Made by a program: the position numbers and the translations under genes. A stretch of 64,000 nucleotides of DNA from Candidatus Nitrotoga fabula. Lineage in GTDB: Bacteria > Pseudomonadota > Gammaproteobacteria > Burkholderiales > Gallionellaceae. The DNA lies in contig NZ_CAJNBL010000010.1 of the NCBI RefSeq assembly GCF_905221025.1, forward strand, positions 28,752 through 92,751, read 5' to 3'. The notes beneath the pieces were generated by a model. It did no database searches, was not told where the DNA came from, and saw nothing but the letters and a program-made list of their open reading frames with translations. Below are positions 38,531-51,139 of this stretch, in pieces; position 1 is the stretch's first letter; the number at the start of each line of letters is the position of its first letter.

Positions 38531-38549
38531 ATGGGACCATCCGTCCCAT
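38531..38549. terminator. Hairpin between converging efflux and purA genes
   Basis: ATGGGAC and GTCCCAT form a 7-bp stem with a 5-base loop in the 70-bp gap between the outer membrane factor stop and the purA stop. T-tracts are weak on both sides, so the call is tentative. Confidence 0.4.
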
Positions 38550-38580
38550 AATATATGGGTGGCAAAAATGCTTCAGATTT

Positions 38581-41104
<2,524 letters not shown>

Positions 41105-41108
<4 letters not shown>

Positions 41109-41290
41109 TTAACCCAATACAATAAGATCAACCCGGACAACATGGCAGTAATGCCCAAAAAACGGATTTGTCTTTCCGAAAGTAATGCCAGTTTATGCAG
41201 CGTATCACGCCACAGGTCTGGGAACAAAAACGGCATGATGCCTTCAATAATCAGCATCAATGCCAACCCGGTAAGCCAGTAAGTCAGCAT
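41105..41290 (-). CDS. DUF2065 small membrane protein
   Basis: The 61-residue protein is mostly two hydrophobic helices (LTGLALMLIIEGIMPFLF and FLGITAMLSGLILLYW) with a short charged loop. This matches the small DUF2065 proteins found directly after hflC in proteobacteria. It lies 14 bp after hflC and overlaps hisZ by 4 bp. The position suggests a link to the HflKC-FtsH membrane complex, but this is inference from gene order and its role is unknown. Confidence 0.88.
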
Positions 41291-41304
41291 ATTAACAATC
41301 CTGC

Positions 41305-42183
41305 TTATTTGCCTGCCTTGCTGGAATTCCTGAGATACTTAAAGAATGCAGAACTGGGATCCACCACCATGACATCGCTTTTGTTCTTGAAGCTTTGCTT
41401 ATATGCTTCCAGACTGCGATAAAATGCATAAAATTCAGCATTGCGCCCAAATGCACTAGCGTAAATCGCAGAAGCCTTCGCATCACCCTCACCTTTGATT
41501 TTTTGCGCATCGCGATATGCATCGGCAAGAGTTACCTCGCGTTGCCGATCTGCATCGGCACGAATTTTTTCGCCTTCGGCATTACCTGTCGCACGCAACT
41601 CATTTGCAACACGTTTACGCTCGGCATCCATCCGGCGATATACTGATTCACTGATTTCAACTGGAAAATCCACCCGTTTCAAACGCACATCCAAAACCTG
41701 GACGCCGATCTTGCGTGCATCCAAGTCAGCTTTGTGACGCAGCGTATTCATAATTTTATCGCGTTCACCGGATACCACTTCATTAATCGTACGCTTACCA
41801 AACTCTTCTCGCATGATTGAATTCACTGTCTGCGTCAAACGAGTTTTTGCACGGGCTTCATCCCCGCCTACACTGATATAATATTGTTTTACATTCTCGA
41901 TGCGCCACTTTACAAAAGAATCCACCATCACATTTTTCTTTTCTGCAGTGATAAAACGTTCCGGTTCCACACTGTCAAAAGTCAAAATACGGGAGTCAAA
42001 ATAACGCACATTCTGTATAAGTGGAATTTTAAAATAAAGTCCCGGCGTGGTCTTCACCCCAACCATTTCCCCAAGCTGCAAAACGATTACTGCCTGCCGT
42101 TGATCAACAACAAACATACTCAGACTAGCCAGGACTAAAGCCCCAACCACTCCAATCAATACATTCATAAAGCCCGATTTCAT
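41305..42183 (-). CDS. hflC: HflC, SPFH-family modulator of FtsH protease
   Basis: HflC pairs with HflK into a large periplasmic cage around the FtsH protease and modulates its membrane-protein turnover. The 292 residues have one N-terminal membrane helix (VLIGVVGALVLASLSMFVVD) and the SPFH domain with RQAVIVLQLGEMVGVKTTPG and YFDSRILTFDS. A long coiled-coil rich in Ala, Glu and Arg follows (residues 165-245). It overlaps hflK by 4 bp. Confidence 0.96.
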   Translation of the reverse strand: MKSGFMNVLIGVVGALVLASLSMFVVDQRQAVIVLQLGEMVGVKTTPGLYFKIPLIQNVRYFDSRILTFDSVEPERFITAEKKNVMVDSFVKWRIENVKQYYISVGGDEARAKTRLTQTVNSIMREEFGKRTINEVVSGERDKIMNTLRHKADLDARKIGVQVLDVRLKRVDFPVEISESVYRRMDAERKRVANELRATGNAEGEKIRADADRQREVTLADAYRDAQKIKGEGDAKASAIYASAFGRNAEFYAFYRSLEAYKQSFKNKSDVMVVDPSSAFFKYLRNSSKAGK

Positions 42184-43379
42184 TGGCGTGCCTCCCTGTT
42201 ACGCCCTCGTAGTTCTTCGCGTATGCGCGGCAAGATTACCGATGATTCATTCGCCGGGACGGGTGAGACCGCTTGCTGCTCAGTTTGTCCTGCAACCTGT
42301 GTATCCGGTAGAGGAATTCCATTCTGTCCGGTACTTTGAATCAGCTTGTCCAGTGGCAGATACAACAGGCTGGTACCGCTTTTCTGATCCACCATGACTT
42401 TGCTTGTACTAGTCAAAATCTGTTGCATCATTTCGATATACATACGTTCACGCGTTACCGCCGGCGCCTTTTCATATTCAACCAATATCTGTTTGAATCG
42501 ACTTGCATCCCCCTCGGCGCTGGCTATCACACGCTGCCGATAGCCCTCCGCCTCCTGCATCAAACGAGCTGCAGCTCCTTTCGCTCTGGGAATCACATCA
42601 TTAGCATAGGCCTGACCCTCATTTTTCTGGCGCTCCCTATCCTGCCCAGCCTTGACTGCATCATCAAATGCAGCTTGCACCTGCTCAGGAGGCTGTGCAT
42701 TTTGCATGGTTACTTTGCTCACCAGAATCCCTGATTTATAACGATCCAAAATCTCCTGTATTAGCTTGGTAGCCGCCGCCGCCACCTGCTCACGTCCTTC
42801 ATACAGCACAAAATCCATCTTATTCTTGCCAACAATTTCACGAATGGATGTTTCCGCTGCCTGTCGCACATTCTCATCCGGCGCACGATTATTAAACAAA
42901 TACTCAGCTGGATCCTTCAGAACATATTGCACGGCAAATTGAATGTCGATTATATTTTCATCATCGGTCAGCATCAGCGACTCTTTCAGAATCTTGTTCT
43001 TAACATTTTCACGATAGCCGATTTCTACCGTCCTGACCTGACTGATATTCACCACCTCGACAGATTCAACCGGGAATGGGATATGCCAGCGAGGCCCTGG
43101 CTGAGTGGTTTCAACAAAACTACCGAACCGCAATACCACTCCTCGCTGGCTGGCATCTACAATATAAAATCCACTGGCAAGCCAGATCAGTATCGCTATA
43201 CCAACAACCAACCCCATGCTGACATTGGATTTTTTATGTGCCCCACCCCCTCCACCAGTACCCCCGCCTTTATTACCAAAGAGAGCGGAGATTTTTTTAT
43301 TAATATCGCGTAGCACTGCTTCTATATCTGGTGGGCCACCACTGTTTTTGTTGCCCCATTGCGGGTCATTCAATCCCAT
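42180..43379 (-). CDS. hflK: HflK, SPFH-family modulator of FtsH protease
   Basis: HflK is the partner of HflC. The 399 residues open with the Gly-rich cytoplasmic tail (NDPQWGNKNSGGPPDIEAVL, then a glycine run), one membrane helix (VVGIAILIWLASGFYIV) and the SPFH domain (SQRGVVLRFGSFVETTQPG). The coiled-coil and a variable Pro and Gln containing C-terminus follow. It sits 9 bp after hflX and overlaps hflC by 4 bp. The hfq-hflX-hflK-hflC order is conserved from E. coli. Confidence 0.97.
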   Translation of the reverse strand: MGLNDPQWGNKNSGGPPDIEAVLRDINKKISALFGNKGGGTGGGGGAHKKSNVSMGLVVGIAILIWLASGFYIVDASQRGVVLRFGSFVETTQPGPRWHIPFPVESVEVVNISQVRTVEIGYRENVKNKILKESLMLTDDENIIDIQFAVQYVLKDPAEYLFNNRAPDENVRQAAETSIREIVGKNKMDFVLYEGREQVAAAATKLIQEILDRYKSGILVSKVTMQNAQPPEQVQAAFDDAVKAGQDRERQKNEGQAYANDVIPRAKGAAARLMQEAEGYRQRVIASAEGDASRFKQILVEYEKAPAVTRERMYIEMMQQILTSTSKVMVDQKSGTSLLYLPLDKLIQSTGQNGIPLPDTQVAGQTEQQAVSPVPANESSVILPRIREELRGRNREARQ

Positions 43380-43388
43380 AAATCATTC

Positions 43389-44522
43389 CTAGGTCAAGCC
43401 AAACACTTCAGTTTCATGAATGGCAATTTGCTCCTGTGCATTACCCACCTCTGCAAGCGCTTCACGTAGTTGATCCACCCCTGCCCCGGTTTTAGCGCTC
43501 AAATGAATGGATGTAATTCTACCATAATCGTCCCGTTGCACGCCTACAGGCAAACCCTGCAAATCAATCTTATTAAAGATCAGAATTTGCGGGACATGTT
43601 GTGCACCAATTTCCATTAAAACCTTGTTTACTTCGGCAACCTGACCAAACCGCTCCGGGCTACTTGCATCCACCACATGTAACAACAAATCCGCCTGAAC
43701 CGTTTCTTCCAATGTACTACGAAAAGCAGCAATCAGGCTGTGCGGCAGATGGCGAATGAACCCGACAGTATCTGATAATACTATCTGGCCCGAACCCTCA
43801 ATAAATACACGCCGGGTAGTAGTATCTAGCGTGGCGAATAACTGGTTCGCCGCATAGGTATTTGCACGGGTCAATTTATTGAATAATGTAGACTTACCGG
43901 CATTTGTGTAGCCCACAACTGACACAGAAAACACACTGGCACGGGTACGGGATTCCCGTAATATCTGACGGTGCCGACTTGATTTAGCGAGACGTTCCTT
44001 TAATAAAACAACACGCCTATCCAGCTTGCGCCTGTCCAGTTCTAACTGTGTTTCTCCCGGTCCGCGGGCGCCTACAGCATTCTTTTGTTGTGCCAGATCG
44101 GCATGCATACCGACCAGCCTTGTGGAAAGATACTTGAGCTGCGCCAACTCCACCTGCAATTTTCCTTCATGGCTTTGCGCTCTCAAGGCAAAGATATCCA
44201 GGATCAGCATAGTACGATCAATCACTCGCGCCTTAATTTTTGTTGCAAGGTTACGCATTTGCGCCGGGGAAAGATCATGATTAAAGATAACCAGTGGTAT
44301 ATCATGCTGTTCTACAATAGCGGATATTTCATCCACTTTTCCGCTACCCACAAACAGCGATGCATCCGGCCGAATCCGCCGTCCTTCCACCACAGTAATC
44401 ACGCACACGCCCGCGCTTTCCGCCAGCAAGCGTAATTCCTCTAAACTCTCCCCATAATCGGGCACACCAAAATTTACGCTAACGAGTACTGCCGTGTTAA
44501 TTGCCGCAGTGTTACTGTGCAT
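43389..44522 (-). CDS. hflX: GTPase HflX
   Basis: HflX is a ribosome-associated GTPase that splits stalled 70S ribosomes under heat or antibiotic stress. The protein (377 residues from the ATG at 44522; a GTG one codon earlier also reads through) has the N-terminal HflX domain with GSGKVDEI and PGETQLELDRR. The G domain carries G1 GYTNAGKSTLFN, G2 near TLDTTTR, G3 DTVGFI and G4 FNKIDL. The start shares a base with the hfq stop (TGATG), so the two are coupled. Confidence 0.97.
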   Translation of the reverse strand: MHSNTAAINTAVLVSVNFGVPDYGESLEELRLLAESAGVCVITVVEGRRIRPDASLFVGSGKVDEISAIVEQHDIPLVIFNHDLSPAQMRNLATKIKARVIDRTMLILDIFALRAQSHEGKLQVELAQLKYLSTRLVGMHADLAQQKNAVGARGPGETQLELDRRKLDRRVVLLKERLAKSSRHRQILRESRTRASVFSVSVVGYTNAGKSTLFNKLTRANTYAANQLFATLDTTTRRVFIEGSGQIVLSDTVGFIRHLPHSLIAAFRSTLEETVQADLLLHVVDASSPERFGQVAEVNKVLMEIGAQHVPQILIFNKIDLQGLPVGVQRDDYGRITSIHLSAKTGAGVDQLREALAEVGNAQEQIAIHETEVFGLT

Positions 44523-44752
44523 CACTCGGCATCAATTGGAATAGATATAGCGCGTACTGGAACAATGGTGGATATGGCGTGCTTGTAAACCATCTGGGTG
44601 ATCGTGTTTTTTAACAAAACCACATATTGGTCGAAGGATTCAACCTGGCCTTGTAACTTGATTCCATTGACCAAATAAATGGCTACCTGCACATGCTCTC
44701 TGCGCAAAGCATTCAGGAACGGGTCTTGTAGTTGTTGCCCTTTTGTACTCAT
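44522..44752 (-). CDS. hfq: RNA chaperone Hfq
   Basis: Hfq hexamers anneal small RNAs to target mRNAs. The 76-residue protein has the N-terminal [13 protein letters not shown]. The Sm1 motif [20 protein letters not shown] and the Sm2 motif [10 protein letters not shown] with the conserved YKH proximal-site triplet follow. The C-terminal tail is very short compared with about 100 residues in E. coli, a normal feature in many betaproteobacteria. It is the first gene of the hfq-hflX-hflKC run; I could not identify a confident promoter in the AT-rich 137 bp upstream. Confidence 0.98.
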   Translation of the reverse strand: MSTKGQQLQDPFLNALRREHVQVAIYLVNGIKLQGQVESFDQYVVLLKNTITQMVYKHAISTIVPVRAISIPIDAE

Positions 44753-44889
44753 AGTATTTGCTCTTAATTGTTAATGGCAGGTAGTTACTTTACTGGATTT
44801 TCTAATGGTTCGAAAGAGCATGTCACTTTTAAATTTTAAAAAATTCTAATCATTTAACAAGTTGCAGCACCATATAGTTATTTAAACAT

Positions 44890-45258
<369 letters not shown>

Positions 45259-45274
45259 TTACTGTATAAATTAT

Positions 45275-46879
45275 TTAATAATCGTCCTGATAACGCACAG
45301 TAACTGGGAAACGCCAATCCTTCCCAAACCCACGATCAGTAATCCGCGCCCCAACAGGCGATTGAACACGTTTATATTCACTAGCATGAATCATTTTTAC
45401 CACCCGCTCAACATCCTCTTTCGCATAACCTCGCGCACCAATTTCAGCGATTGTTAAATTCTGCTCTACGTAAAGTGACATAATACCATCAAGTACATCA
45501 TACGACGGCAAGCTATCCTGATCTTTCTGGTCTGGTTTCAATTCCGCGCTAGGTGGACGCGAAATTATGCGCTCCGGAATAACCCTGCCTAACTTATTTC
45601 GAAAAACGGCCAGTCGATATACCCAGGTTTTGCTTATATCTTTAAGTACAGCAAAACCGCCCGCCATATCGCCATAAAGTGTACAGTAACCAACGGCCAT
45701 TTCTGATTTATTACCTGTTGTCAGCACAAGCGAACCGAATTTATTGGATAAAGCCATCAGCAAGTTCCCGCGTATCCGCGCCTGTATATTTTCTTCAGCA
45801 GTATCCTGGGCCCGCCCCTCAAACAACCCATGCAATGAAGCAAGATAAGCATCAAGCAACGGCTTGATGCTTATCTCATCGTAATGCACAGCAAGCGAAC
45901 TCGCCATTTCACGAGCATCATCCAGGCTCATTTGTGCAGTAAAGGGAGAGGGCATCATTACAGCGCGCACACAATCCGCACCCAGGGCATCTACCGCTAT
46001 TGCCAAAGTCAGCGCAGAATCAATCCCGCCAGACAAACCCAGTATTACACCCGAAAAACCGTTTTTGCCAACATAGTCCCTGACCCCCAGGCATAATGCA
46101 CGATAAATACTTTCCTCGTCCGTGAGACACGAAACTCTATCCCCGGCAATTATCTTTCCATCCCGGAACTCAATCAATCCAAGGGATTCTTCAAATGAAA
46201 CAAATTGATGAGTTAACACACCTTGTTCATCCATTGCGAAAGAGGCACCATCAAACACCAACTCATCCTGCCCGCCCACCATATTCGCATAAATTACCGT
46301 CAGACCAAATCGGGCGATACGATCGCGAATAATTTCATAACGCAACTCTTGCTTGCCAATGTGGTAAGGTGAGGCGTTCGCTACCAATAACACCTTGGCT
46401 CCAGCAGCAGATACACTTTGTACAACATGCTCCTCCCAAACATCCGCACAAATGCCAAGTCCAAACTTGGTACCCTGAATTTCAAAAATGCACGAAGATT
46501 CACCTGGAACAAAATAGCGCCGTTCGTCAAACACAGCATCATTCGGAAGTTCATGTTTATAGTAGGTGGAAACAATTTTCCCGTCACACAGTACAGATAC
46601 AGCGTTATAACGTTTATTGTCTATTTCATGAGGATGTCCGACTAATACAGAAAGCCCCCAGACTTGCCGCGCAAGCTTCTGTAATGACTGATTGCATGCC
46701 TGATAAAACCCTTTCCGCAACAACAAATCTTCGGGTGGGTAACCGCACAAACTCAATTCTGGTGTCAGTAACAACTGGGCTCCTTGCTGTCTGGCTCTTT
46801 CTGCAAATGCAAGAATCTTGGCAGAATTTCCCGCAAGATCACCCAGTATGCAATTAATTTGTGCGATTGCAAGTTTCAT
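45275..46879 (-). CDS. nadE: Glutamine-dependent NAD+ synthetase
   Basis: NadE amidates nicotinic acid adenine dinucleotide to NAD+, using ammonia from glutamine. The 534 residues combine an N-terminal nitrilase-type glutaminase domain with a C-terminal synthetase domain. The glutaminase domain has LTPELSLCGYPPEDL with the catalytic Glu, Lys in KHELPNDAVFDERRYF and Cys in GLGICADVWEE. The synthetase domain has the ATP loop GLSGGIDSALTLAIA and KSEMAVGYCTLYGD. It is directly followed by glnB, a frequent pairing in betaproteobacteria that puts NAD and nitrogen sensing in one transcript. Confidence 0.96.
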   Translation of the reverse strand: MKLAIAQINCILGDLAGNSAKILAFAERARQQGAQLLLTPELSLCGYPPEDLLLRKGFYQACNQSLQKLARQVWGLSVLVGHPHEIDNKRYNAVSVLCDGKIVSTYYKHELPNDAVFDERRYFVPGESSCIFEIQGTKFGLGICADVWEEHVVQSVSAAGAKVLLVANASPYHIGKQELRYEIIRDRIARFGLTVIYANMVGGQDELVFDGASFAMDEQGVLTHQFVSFEESLGLIEFRDGKIIAGDRVSCLTDEESIYRALCLGVRDYVGKNGFSGVILGLSGGIDSALTLAIAVDALGADCVRAVMMPSPFTAQMSLDDAREMASSLAVHYDEISIKPLLDAYLASLHGLFEGRAQDTAEENIQARIRGNLLMALSNKFGSLVLTTGNKSEMAVGYCTLYGDMAGGFAVLKDISKTWVYRLAVFRNKLGRVIPERIISRPPSAELKPDQKDQDSLPSYDVLDGIMSLYVEQNLTIAEIGARGYAKEDVERVVKMIHASEYKRVQSPVGARITDRGFGKDWRFPVTVRYQDDY

Positions 46880-47767
46880 AAATAAATCTCAGGAGTGCTA
46901 TTAGGAAACAATTGAGTTTTCTATCATTAATTTTAAGAACTACCTGAATAGGAATTAATAGCCACAAGTTACTGAACGAACATTCACACGGGATACTCGG
47001 ATCAACTTGCTTAGAAAATCTGCATCAACCACCCGATTGTGCCTACGATAACCCAGGTTTTCGGGTTACCCCCTCGCTGCAGGCAGGCTACACTCGCGGC
47101 AGGTGGATAAACTTGCAGATCGTGGTTGTATCCGGTAGCAGCTCTTTGCCAGAATTGATCCTAATAAAACGTTACACCAACCTTGACACAGTAGATATCC
47201 GACATCCGGATTGCCGAGGTTGATCCGGCTACAAAAAGCAGATCCGCAACATACGTTCGAACCCGATCTGCGGTCTGCCCTGACCGCTCTGAGACTAAAC
47301 CGCACGATTGTAGCACTCCATCCCTTTGAGGGAATCCCTGAGATCTATCCCGGACAGAAATATCTCCCACCATGTCCGTTTGAGATAAAACTCAAATATG
47401 CCGGTTGCAAAAACCAGTTGACCCATTGTCATCCGTCTTTGCATTCCGGTATGTGCAATATCTTAAATAACCCATGACTTGTCCGTTTTTTCGGACGAAT
47501 TTAACCTGGAATATCTCCGATTAAAAAACCACCTTATGCAACTGAATTTCTCAACATCCATCCTGTCAAACTAACAGGTGATTATTATCTTGAATGCATA
47601 TTTTTAAAAAAATTGACTGCATCTGCATCATAACTTCTTAGATGCATTAAAATTGTGTTTCAATGATCAGCGTTGCCGCACTTACTATAAAACCGGACAA
47701 CGACAATTAAGATATTATGATGCCTAACACTCTCTAAAATCACCATATTCTAAACAATGGGGTCAAC
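46880..47767. other. 888-bp non-coding region upstream of the Sel1 pair
   Basis: No intact gene. The middle (about 47000-47460) is richer in G and C and reads partly like degraded coding DNA on the minus strand, but frames break often and I recognise no family. The right end must hold the promoter of the first Sel1 gene. Confidence 0.4.
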
Positions 47768-48448
47768 ATGAAAAAACTTGTTCAATCTGTAATTTTACTT
47801 CTAGCACTTAATGTTAATGGATTCGCTTCTGCAGAGGAACATATTGCCACAGGCCATTCTTTTGAACAGCTACAAAAACAAGCTGAAGCAGGTGATGCCA
47901 GTGCTCAAGCCCGCCTTGGATGGATGTACGCAAACGGTATTGATGTAAGCATCGATCCAGACAGATCCTATTATTGGTATCAAAAAGCAGCGAATCAAGG
48001 ATTTGCTAAAGCCCAATACGAACTCGGCACAATGTATAACAGCGGTGAAATCGTAACCAGTGTTGCGAAGGACCCAGTTAAAGCAGCCGAGTGGTTTCAA
48101 AAATCAGCTGACCAAGGACATGCCAAAGCTCAATTCGAACTTGGGATGATGTATCTCACAGGCGAAGGGGTATCAAAAGACATTTCCAAAGCCGTGGAAT
48201 GGTATCAAAAAGCTGCGGCGCAAGGGCTTGCACAGGCACAAACCAACCTTGGGTGGATGTACCAAAATGGAAAAGGAGTAGAGAAAGACAGCGTTCTCGC
48301 TTATGCCTGGCAAGATTTGGCTGCCGCACAGGGGGATGAAAATGCTAAAAAACTCCGTGATATAATTCCGATCAATTTCTCCCAACGCACCGAGGCGAAA
48401 AAACTATCAACAAACTGGAAGCCAGGTCAGGTCTTAAGCAGGCAATAA
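47768..48448 (+). CDS. Secreted Sel1-like repeat protein
   Basis: This 226-residue protein has a signal peptide (about 1-22, ending FASA) and then four to five Sel1-like repeats: AQARLGWMYANGIDV, AQYELGTMYNSGEIV, AQFELGMMYLTGEGV and AQTNLGWMYQNGKGV. The conserved close is LAYAWQDLAAAQGDENAKKLRD. It should be periplasmic. A GGGG site precedes the ATG. It is followed after 254 bp by a larger relative on the same strand; the C-terminal capping segments of the two are alike, which suggests duplication. Partner and role are unknown. Confidence 0.88.
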   Translation: MKKLVQSVILLLALNVNGFASAEEHIATGHSFEQLQKQAEAGDASAQARLGWMYANGIDVSIDPDRSYYWYQKAANQGFAKAQYELGTMYNSGEIVTSVAKDPVKAAEWFQKSADQGHAKAQFELGMMYLTGEGVSKDISKAVEWYQKAAAQGLAQAQTNLGWMYQNGKGVEKDSVLAYAWQDLAAAQGDENAKKLRDIIPINFSQRTEAKKLSTNWKPGQVLSRQ

Positions 48449-48702
48449 TATACCCCATACCAAATAAGTATCTTCAAATTATATTGTGACACATCGAATA
48501 TCTTGCTGTTTATTTTGGTACATATCCATTCATCCCAGGCAAAACTTGAACAGGATGCCATTCAGAAATGATATTTTCCGGGTATTACATTTACGTTAAA
48601 TCATGCAATACATTTTCAATATAAGAATTGCATTACGATTAGCTGGACAACTATCATCACTTCATCCACAGACTGAAATATGAATTCGAAAGAGGCTCGA
48701 AA

Positions 48703-49623
48703 ATGTCGTTAGCAAATATTCATAAAAGCATTGCAACAAAATTTCTCCTAATCCTTCTATGCATCACAGCCGTGAGCGCCCATGCTCAACCATGGTCTTC
48801 AACTGCAGAACAGGAAGCGCAGCTTGCAGAATTAAGACAGCAAGCGGAAGCTGGCAATCCAGACGCCCAGTACAATTTGGGGTTCATGTATGATACCGGA
48901 AGGGATGACACCATCCTTTCAAAGGATACCAGAAAGGCAGCAGAATGGTATGAAAAGGCCGCCATTCAGGGACATTCCAAGTCGCAGTATGCCCTTGGGT
49001 CGTTATACATCACTGGCTATGGCGTACCTCTTGATTATGTAACCGGTGTGGAATGGCTGCAAAAAGCAGCAGATCAGGGGGATGCAGAAGCCCAGCTGGA
49101 ACTTGGATGGTTATACCGCGACGCTAAAGGAATACCCGACGACCCCGTCAAGGCATTGAAATGGTGGCAAGGCGCGGCTGAGCGTGAATTCGCCCATGCG
49201 CAGTTCACCCTCGGTCTGATATACAACAAAGGAGAAATCGTTCCTAGGGACATCTCCAAAACTGTCGAATTATGGAAGAAAGCCTCGATGCAGGGATACC
49301 ACCCTGCACAATTCAACCTCGGTTCCATGTACTATTTTGGAGAGGGTGTACCTAAAAATGCTGCCCAGGCTGTCGAACTATGGGAAAAAGCCGCTGCATA
49401 CGGGTATACCGATGCACAGTACAATCTTGCTTTAGCTTACCTCTTGGGCAGCGGCGTGAAAAAGGATGAATTTCTGGCCTATGTCTGGGCCAGTATTGCA
49501 TCCGGATATGGTGGCAGCGAAAATGCAAAAAAACTTCGCGACTCAATCTCCTTAACCAAAGATCAGCAGGAGTTGGCAAGCCAAATGCTCATGAATTGGC
49601 AACTGGGAAAAGTCTATCGTTAA
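48703..49623 (+). CDS. Secreted Sel1-like repeat protein (longer paralogue)
   Basis: The 306-residue product has a signal peptide (about 1-28, ending VSAHA) and about six Sel1-like repeats: AQYNLGFMYDTGRDD, SQYALGSLYITGYGV, AQLELGWLYRDAKGI, AQFTLGLIYNKGEIV, AQFNLGSMYYFGEGV and AQYNLALAYLLGSGV. The cap is LAYVWASIASGYGGSENAKKLRD, as in the preceding gene. An AGAGG site precedes the ATG. It is probably periplasmic or surface-exposed. With the other three Sel1 genes in the window it shows a local expansion of this fold. Confidence 0.88.
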   Translation: MSLANIHKSIATKFLLILLCITAVSAHAQPWSSTAEQEAQLAELRQQAEAGNPDAQYNLGFMYDTGRDDTILSKDTRKAAEWYEKAAIQGHSKSQYALGSLYITGYGVPLDYVTGVEWLQKAADQGDAEAQLELGWLYRDAKGIPDDPVKALKWWQGAAEREFAHAQFTLGLIYNKGEIVPRDISKTVELWKKASMQGYHPAQFNLGSMYYFGEGVPKNAAQAVELWEKAAAYGYTDAQYNLALAYLLGSGVKKDEFLAYVWASIASGYGGSENAKKLRDSISLTKDQQELASQMLMNWQLGKVYR

Positions 49624-50012
49624 CAATTCAAATTGTTCTGACCCGGAATAAATTTTCTTTTTTTATTCCGGGCTACTGTATTAAGTCATTGACTGGCGTT
49701 AAACTTATAATAGATGGAATCAATAATTACATTTCTAAGAAAAAATTTTTGCTAATAACCAGCATCAAACAAGGCATAATTCAACACAGTTCTATCCTGG
49801 CGTAAACTTGCCCCCTGCATTACTATAAAATTCTTCAAATCCTGTCTGTTTGAACTTACCAAACTCGGCAAAGAAAGCCTGGTGCCGACGCCTATAACCA
49901 TTTTCTCCAGAGCACCACAATAGATCCTGACTCACACAACCAAATTTTTTTAAGAAACATAATAGTAGAAAGTCACAATTCCCTAACATACATCCTTGTT
50001 CTTCTTCCCATT
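49624..50012. other. Convergent intergenic region before the ABC exporter
   Basis: 389 bp between the Sel1 pair and the end of the ABC permease gene. Apart from the hairpin at 49642-49672 nothing is supported. Confidence 0.5.
49642..49672 (+). terminator. Hairpin after the tandem Sel1 genes
   Basis: CCCGGAATAAA and TTTATTCCGGG form an 11-bp perfect stem, 19 bp after the Sel1 stop, with a 9-base T-rich loop. T residues lie in the loop rather than after the stem, so it is terminator-like but not canonical. Confidence 0.55.
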
Positions 50013-51137
50013 TCAGGCAAGGGTACTAATGATTTTCCGGAATCGGTGCCGAGACAGAACAAACAGAGAACTTCCAATCAATAGCAGCGCGAGCATCTGC
50101 GGCCACACCACTTCGAACCCGGCCCCCCGAAACAGGACGGCTTGGGCTATCGAAACAAAATGCGTGGTTGGGGCGAGCAGCATTATATATTGCGCAATTT
50201 CCGGCATGCTTTCGCGTGGGGTTGTCCCCCCAGACAGCACATCCATTGGCAGCAGGATTAATACTACCAAAAGACCAAACTGTGGCATGGTGCGCGCAAG
50301 CATTGCCATGGAAATTCCCAATGAAGTGGTGGCAAACAGATGCAGTGCGGCGGAAAAGAAAAACAGGACTAGCGAACCTTCGATCGGCACCTGCAGCAGT
50401 CCCTGTACGATAAAGGACAAAGAAAAGATTGAAGCGATTAGTGTCACTAGCCCCATGGACCAGACTTTGGCAAGCATGATCTCGCCGGGGGTAACCGGCA
50501 TCACGAGCAGATGCTCAATAGTTCCGTGCTCGCGTTCACGAATCAGTGCAGCACCGGTCAGGATAACTGAAAGCATGGTGAGATTGCTAACCAACTCCAT
50601 AAGCGATCCGAACCAAACTGGTGTCAGGGATGGATTGAAACGTACCCGCATGGACAACTCGACCGGTGGCACGGCACTGCCGCGATATCGCTGGACAAAT
50701 TCATTCACTTCACTCAATACGATCTGCTCGATGTAACTGCTACCAATAAAAGCCTGGCTCATGCGCGTTGCATCCACGTTCAGCTGGATCGTCGGAATAC
50801 CCCCCGCTAGCACATCGCGCTGAAATTCAGGAGGAATATCAAGGGCAAAAGTAAACTTGCCAGCATCCATACCAGGATCGACTTCTTTCAGCGACACCAG
50901 AACCGGCGCCATAAAGTGTGGTGGGTAAAAAGCCGAGATAATGCGCCCCGACAGCGGTGACCCGTCCTCATCCACAATAGCGATCGCGGCCTTGTGCAAA
51001 GAATCAGGTATTGCAGTAGCCGCAATGTAAATCGCCACGGAAAAAGTATAAATGATGAGCACCAACATGATCGGATCACGCCACAAACTCCACAACTCTT
51101 TGATACCGAGCTGATATATATTGGATGCACGGCTCAT
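50013..51137 (-). CDS. ABC-2 type exporter permease (YhhJ-like)
   Basis: This 374-residue inner membrane permease has the ABC-2 layout: one N-terminal helix (MLVLIIYTFSVAIYIAATAI) and a large periplasmic domain (about 45-180, with FALDIPPEFQRDVLAGGIP). A C-terminal block of five helices contains the REREHGTIEHLLVMPVTPGEIM motif (in part) and DVLSGGTTPRESMPE. It is the last gene of the exporter operon, 2 bp after the ABC fusion gene. YhhJ in E. coli is of the same type and order; the substrate is unknown. Confidence 0.9.
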   Translation of the reverse strand: MSRASNIYQLGIKELWSLWRDPIMLVLIIYTFSVAIYIAATAIPDSLHKAAIAIVDEDGSPLSGRIISAFYPPHFMAPVLVSLKEVDPGMDAGKFTFALDIPPEFQRDVLAGGIPTIQLNVDATRMSQAFIGSSYIEQIVLSEVNEFVQRYRGSAVPPVELSMRVRFNPSLTPVWFGSLMELVSNLTMLSVILTGAALIREREHGTIEHLLVMPVTPGEIMLAKVWSMGLVTLIASIFSLSFIVQGLLQVPIEGSLVLFFFSAALHLFATTSLGISMAMLARTMPQFGLLVVLILLPMDVLSGGTTPRESMPEIAQYIMLLAPTTHFVSIAQAVLFRGAGFEVVWPQMLALLLIGSSLFVLSRHRFRKIISTLA

Positions 51138-51139
51138 TA

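Noticed and set aside
47250..47340. tRNA-like GGGTTCGAA sequence on the minus strand
   Set aside because: No acceptor stem, anticodon arm or CCA-like end could be paired around it.
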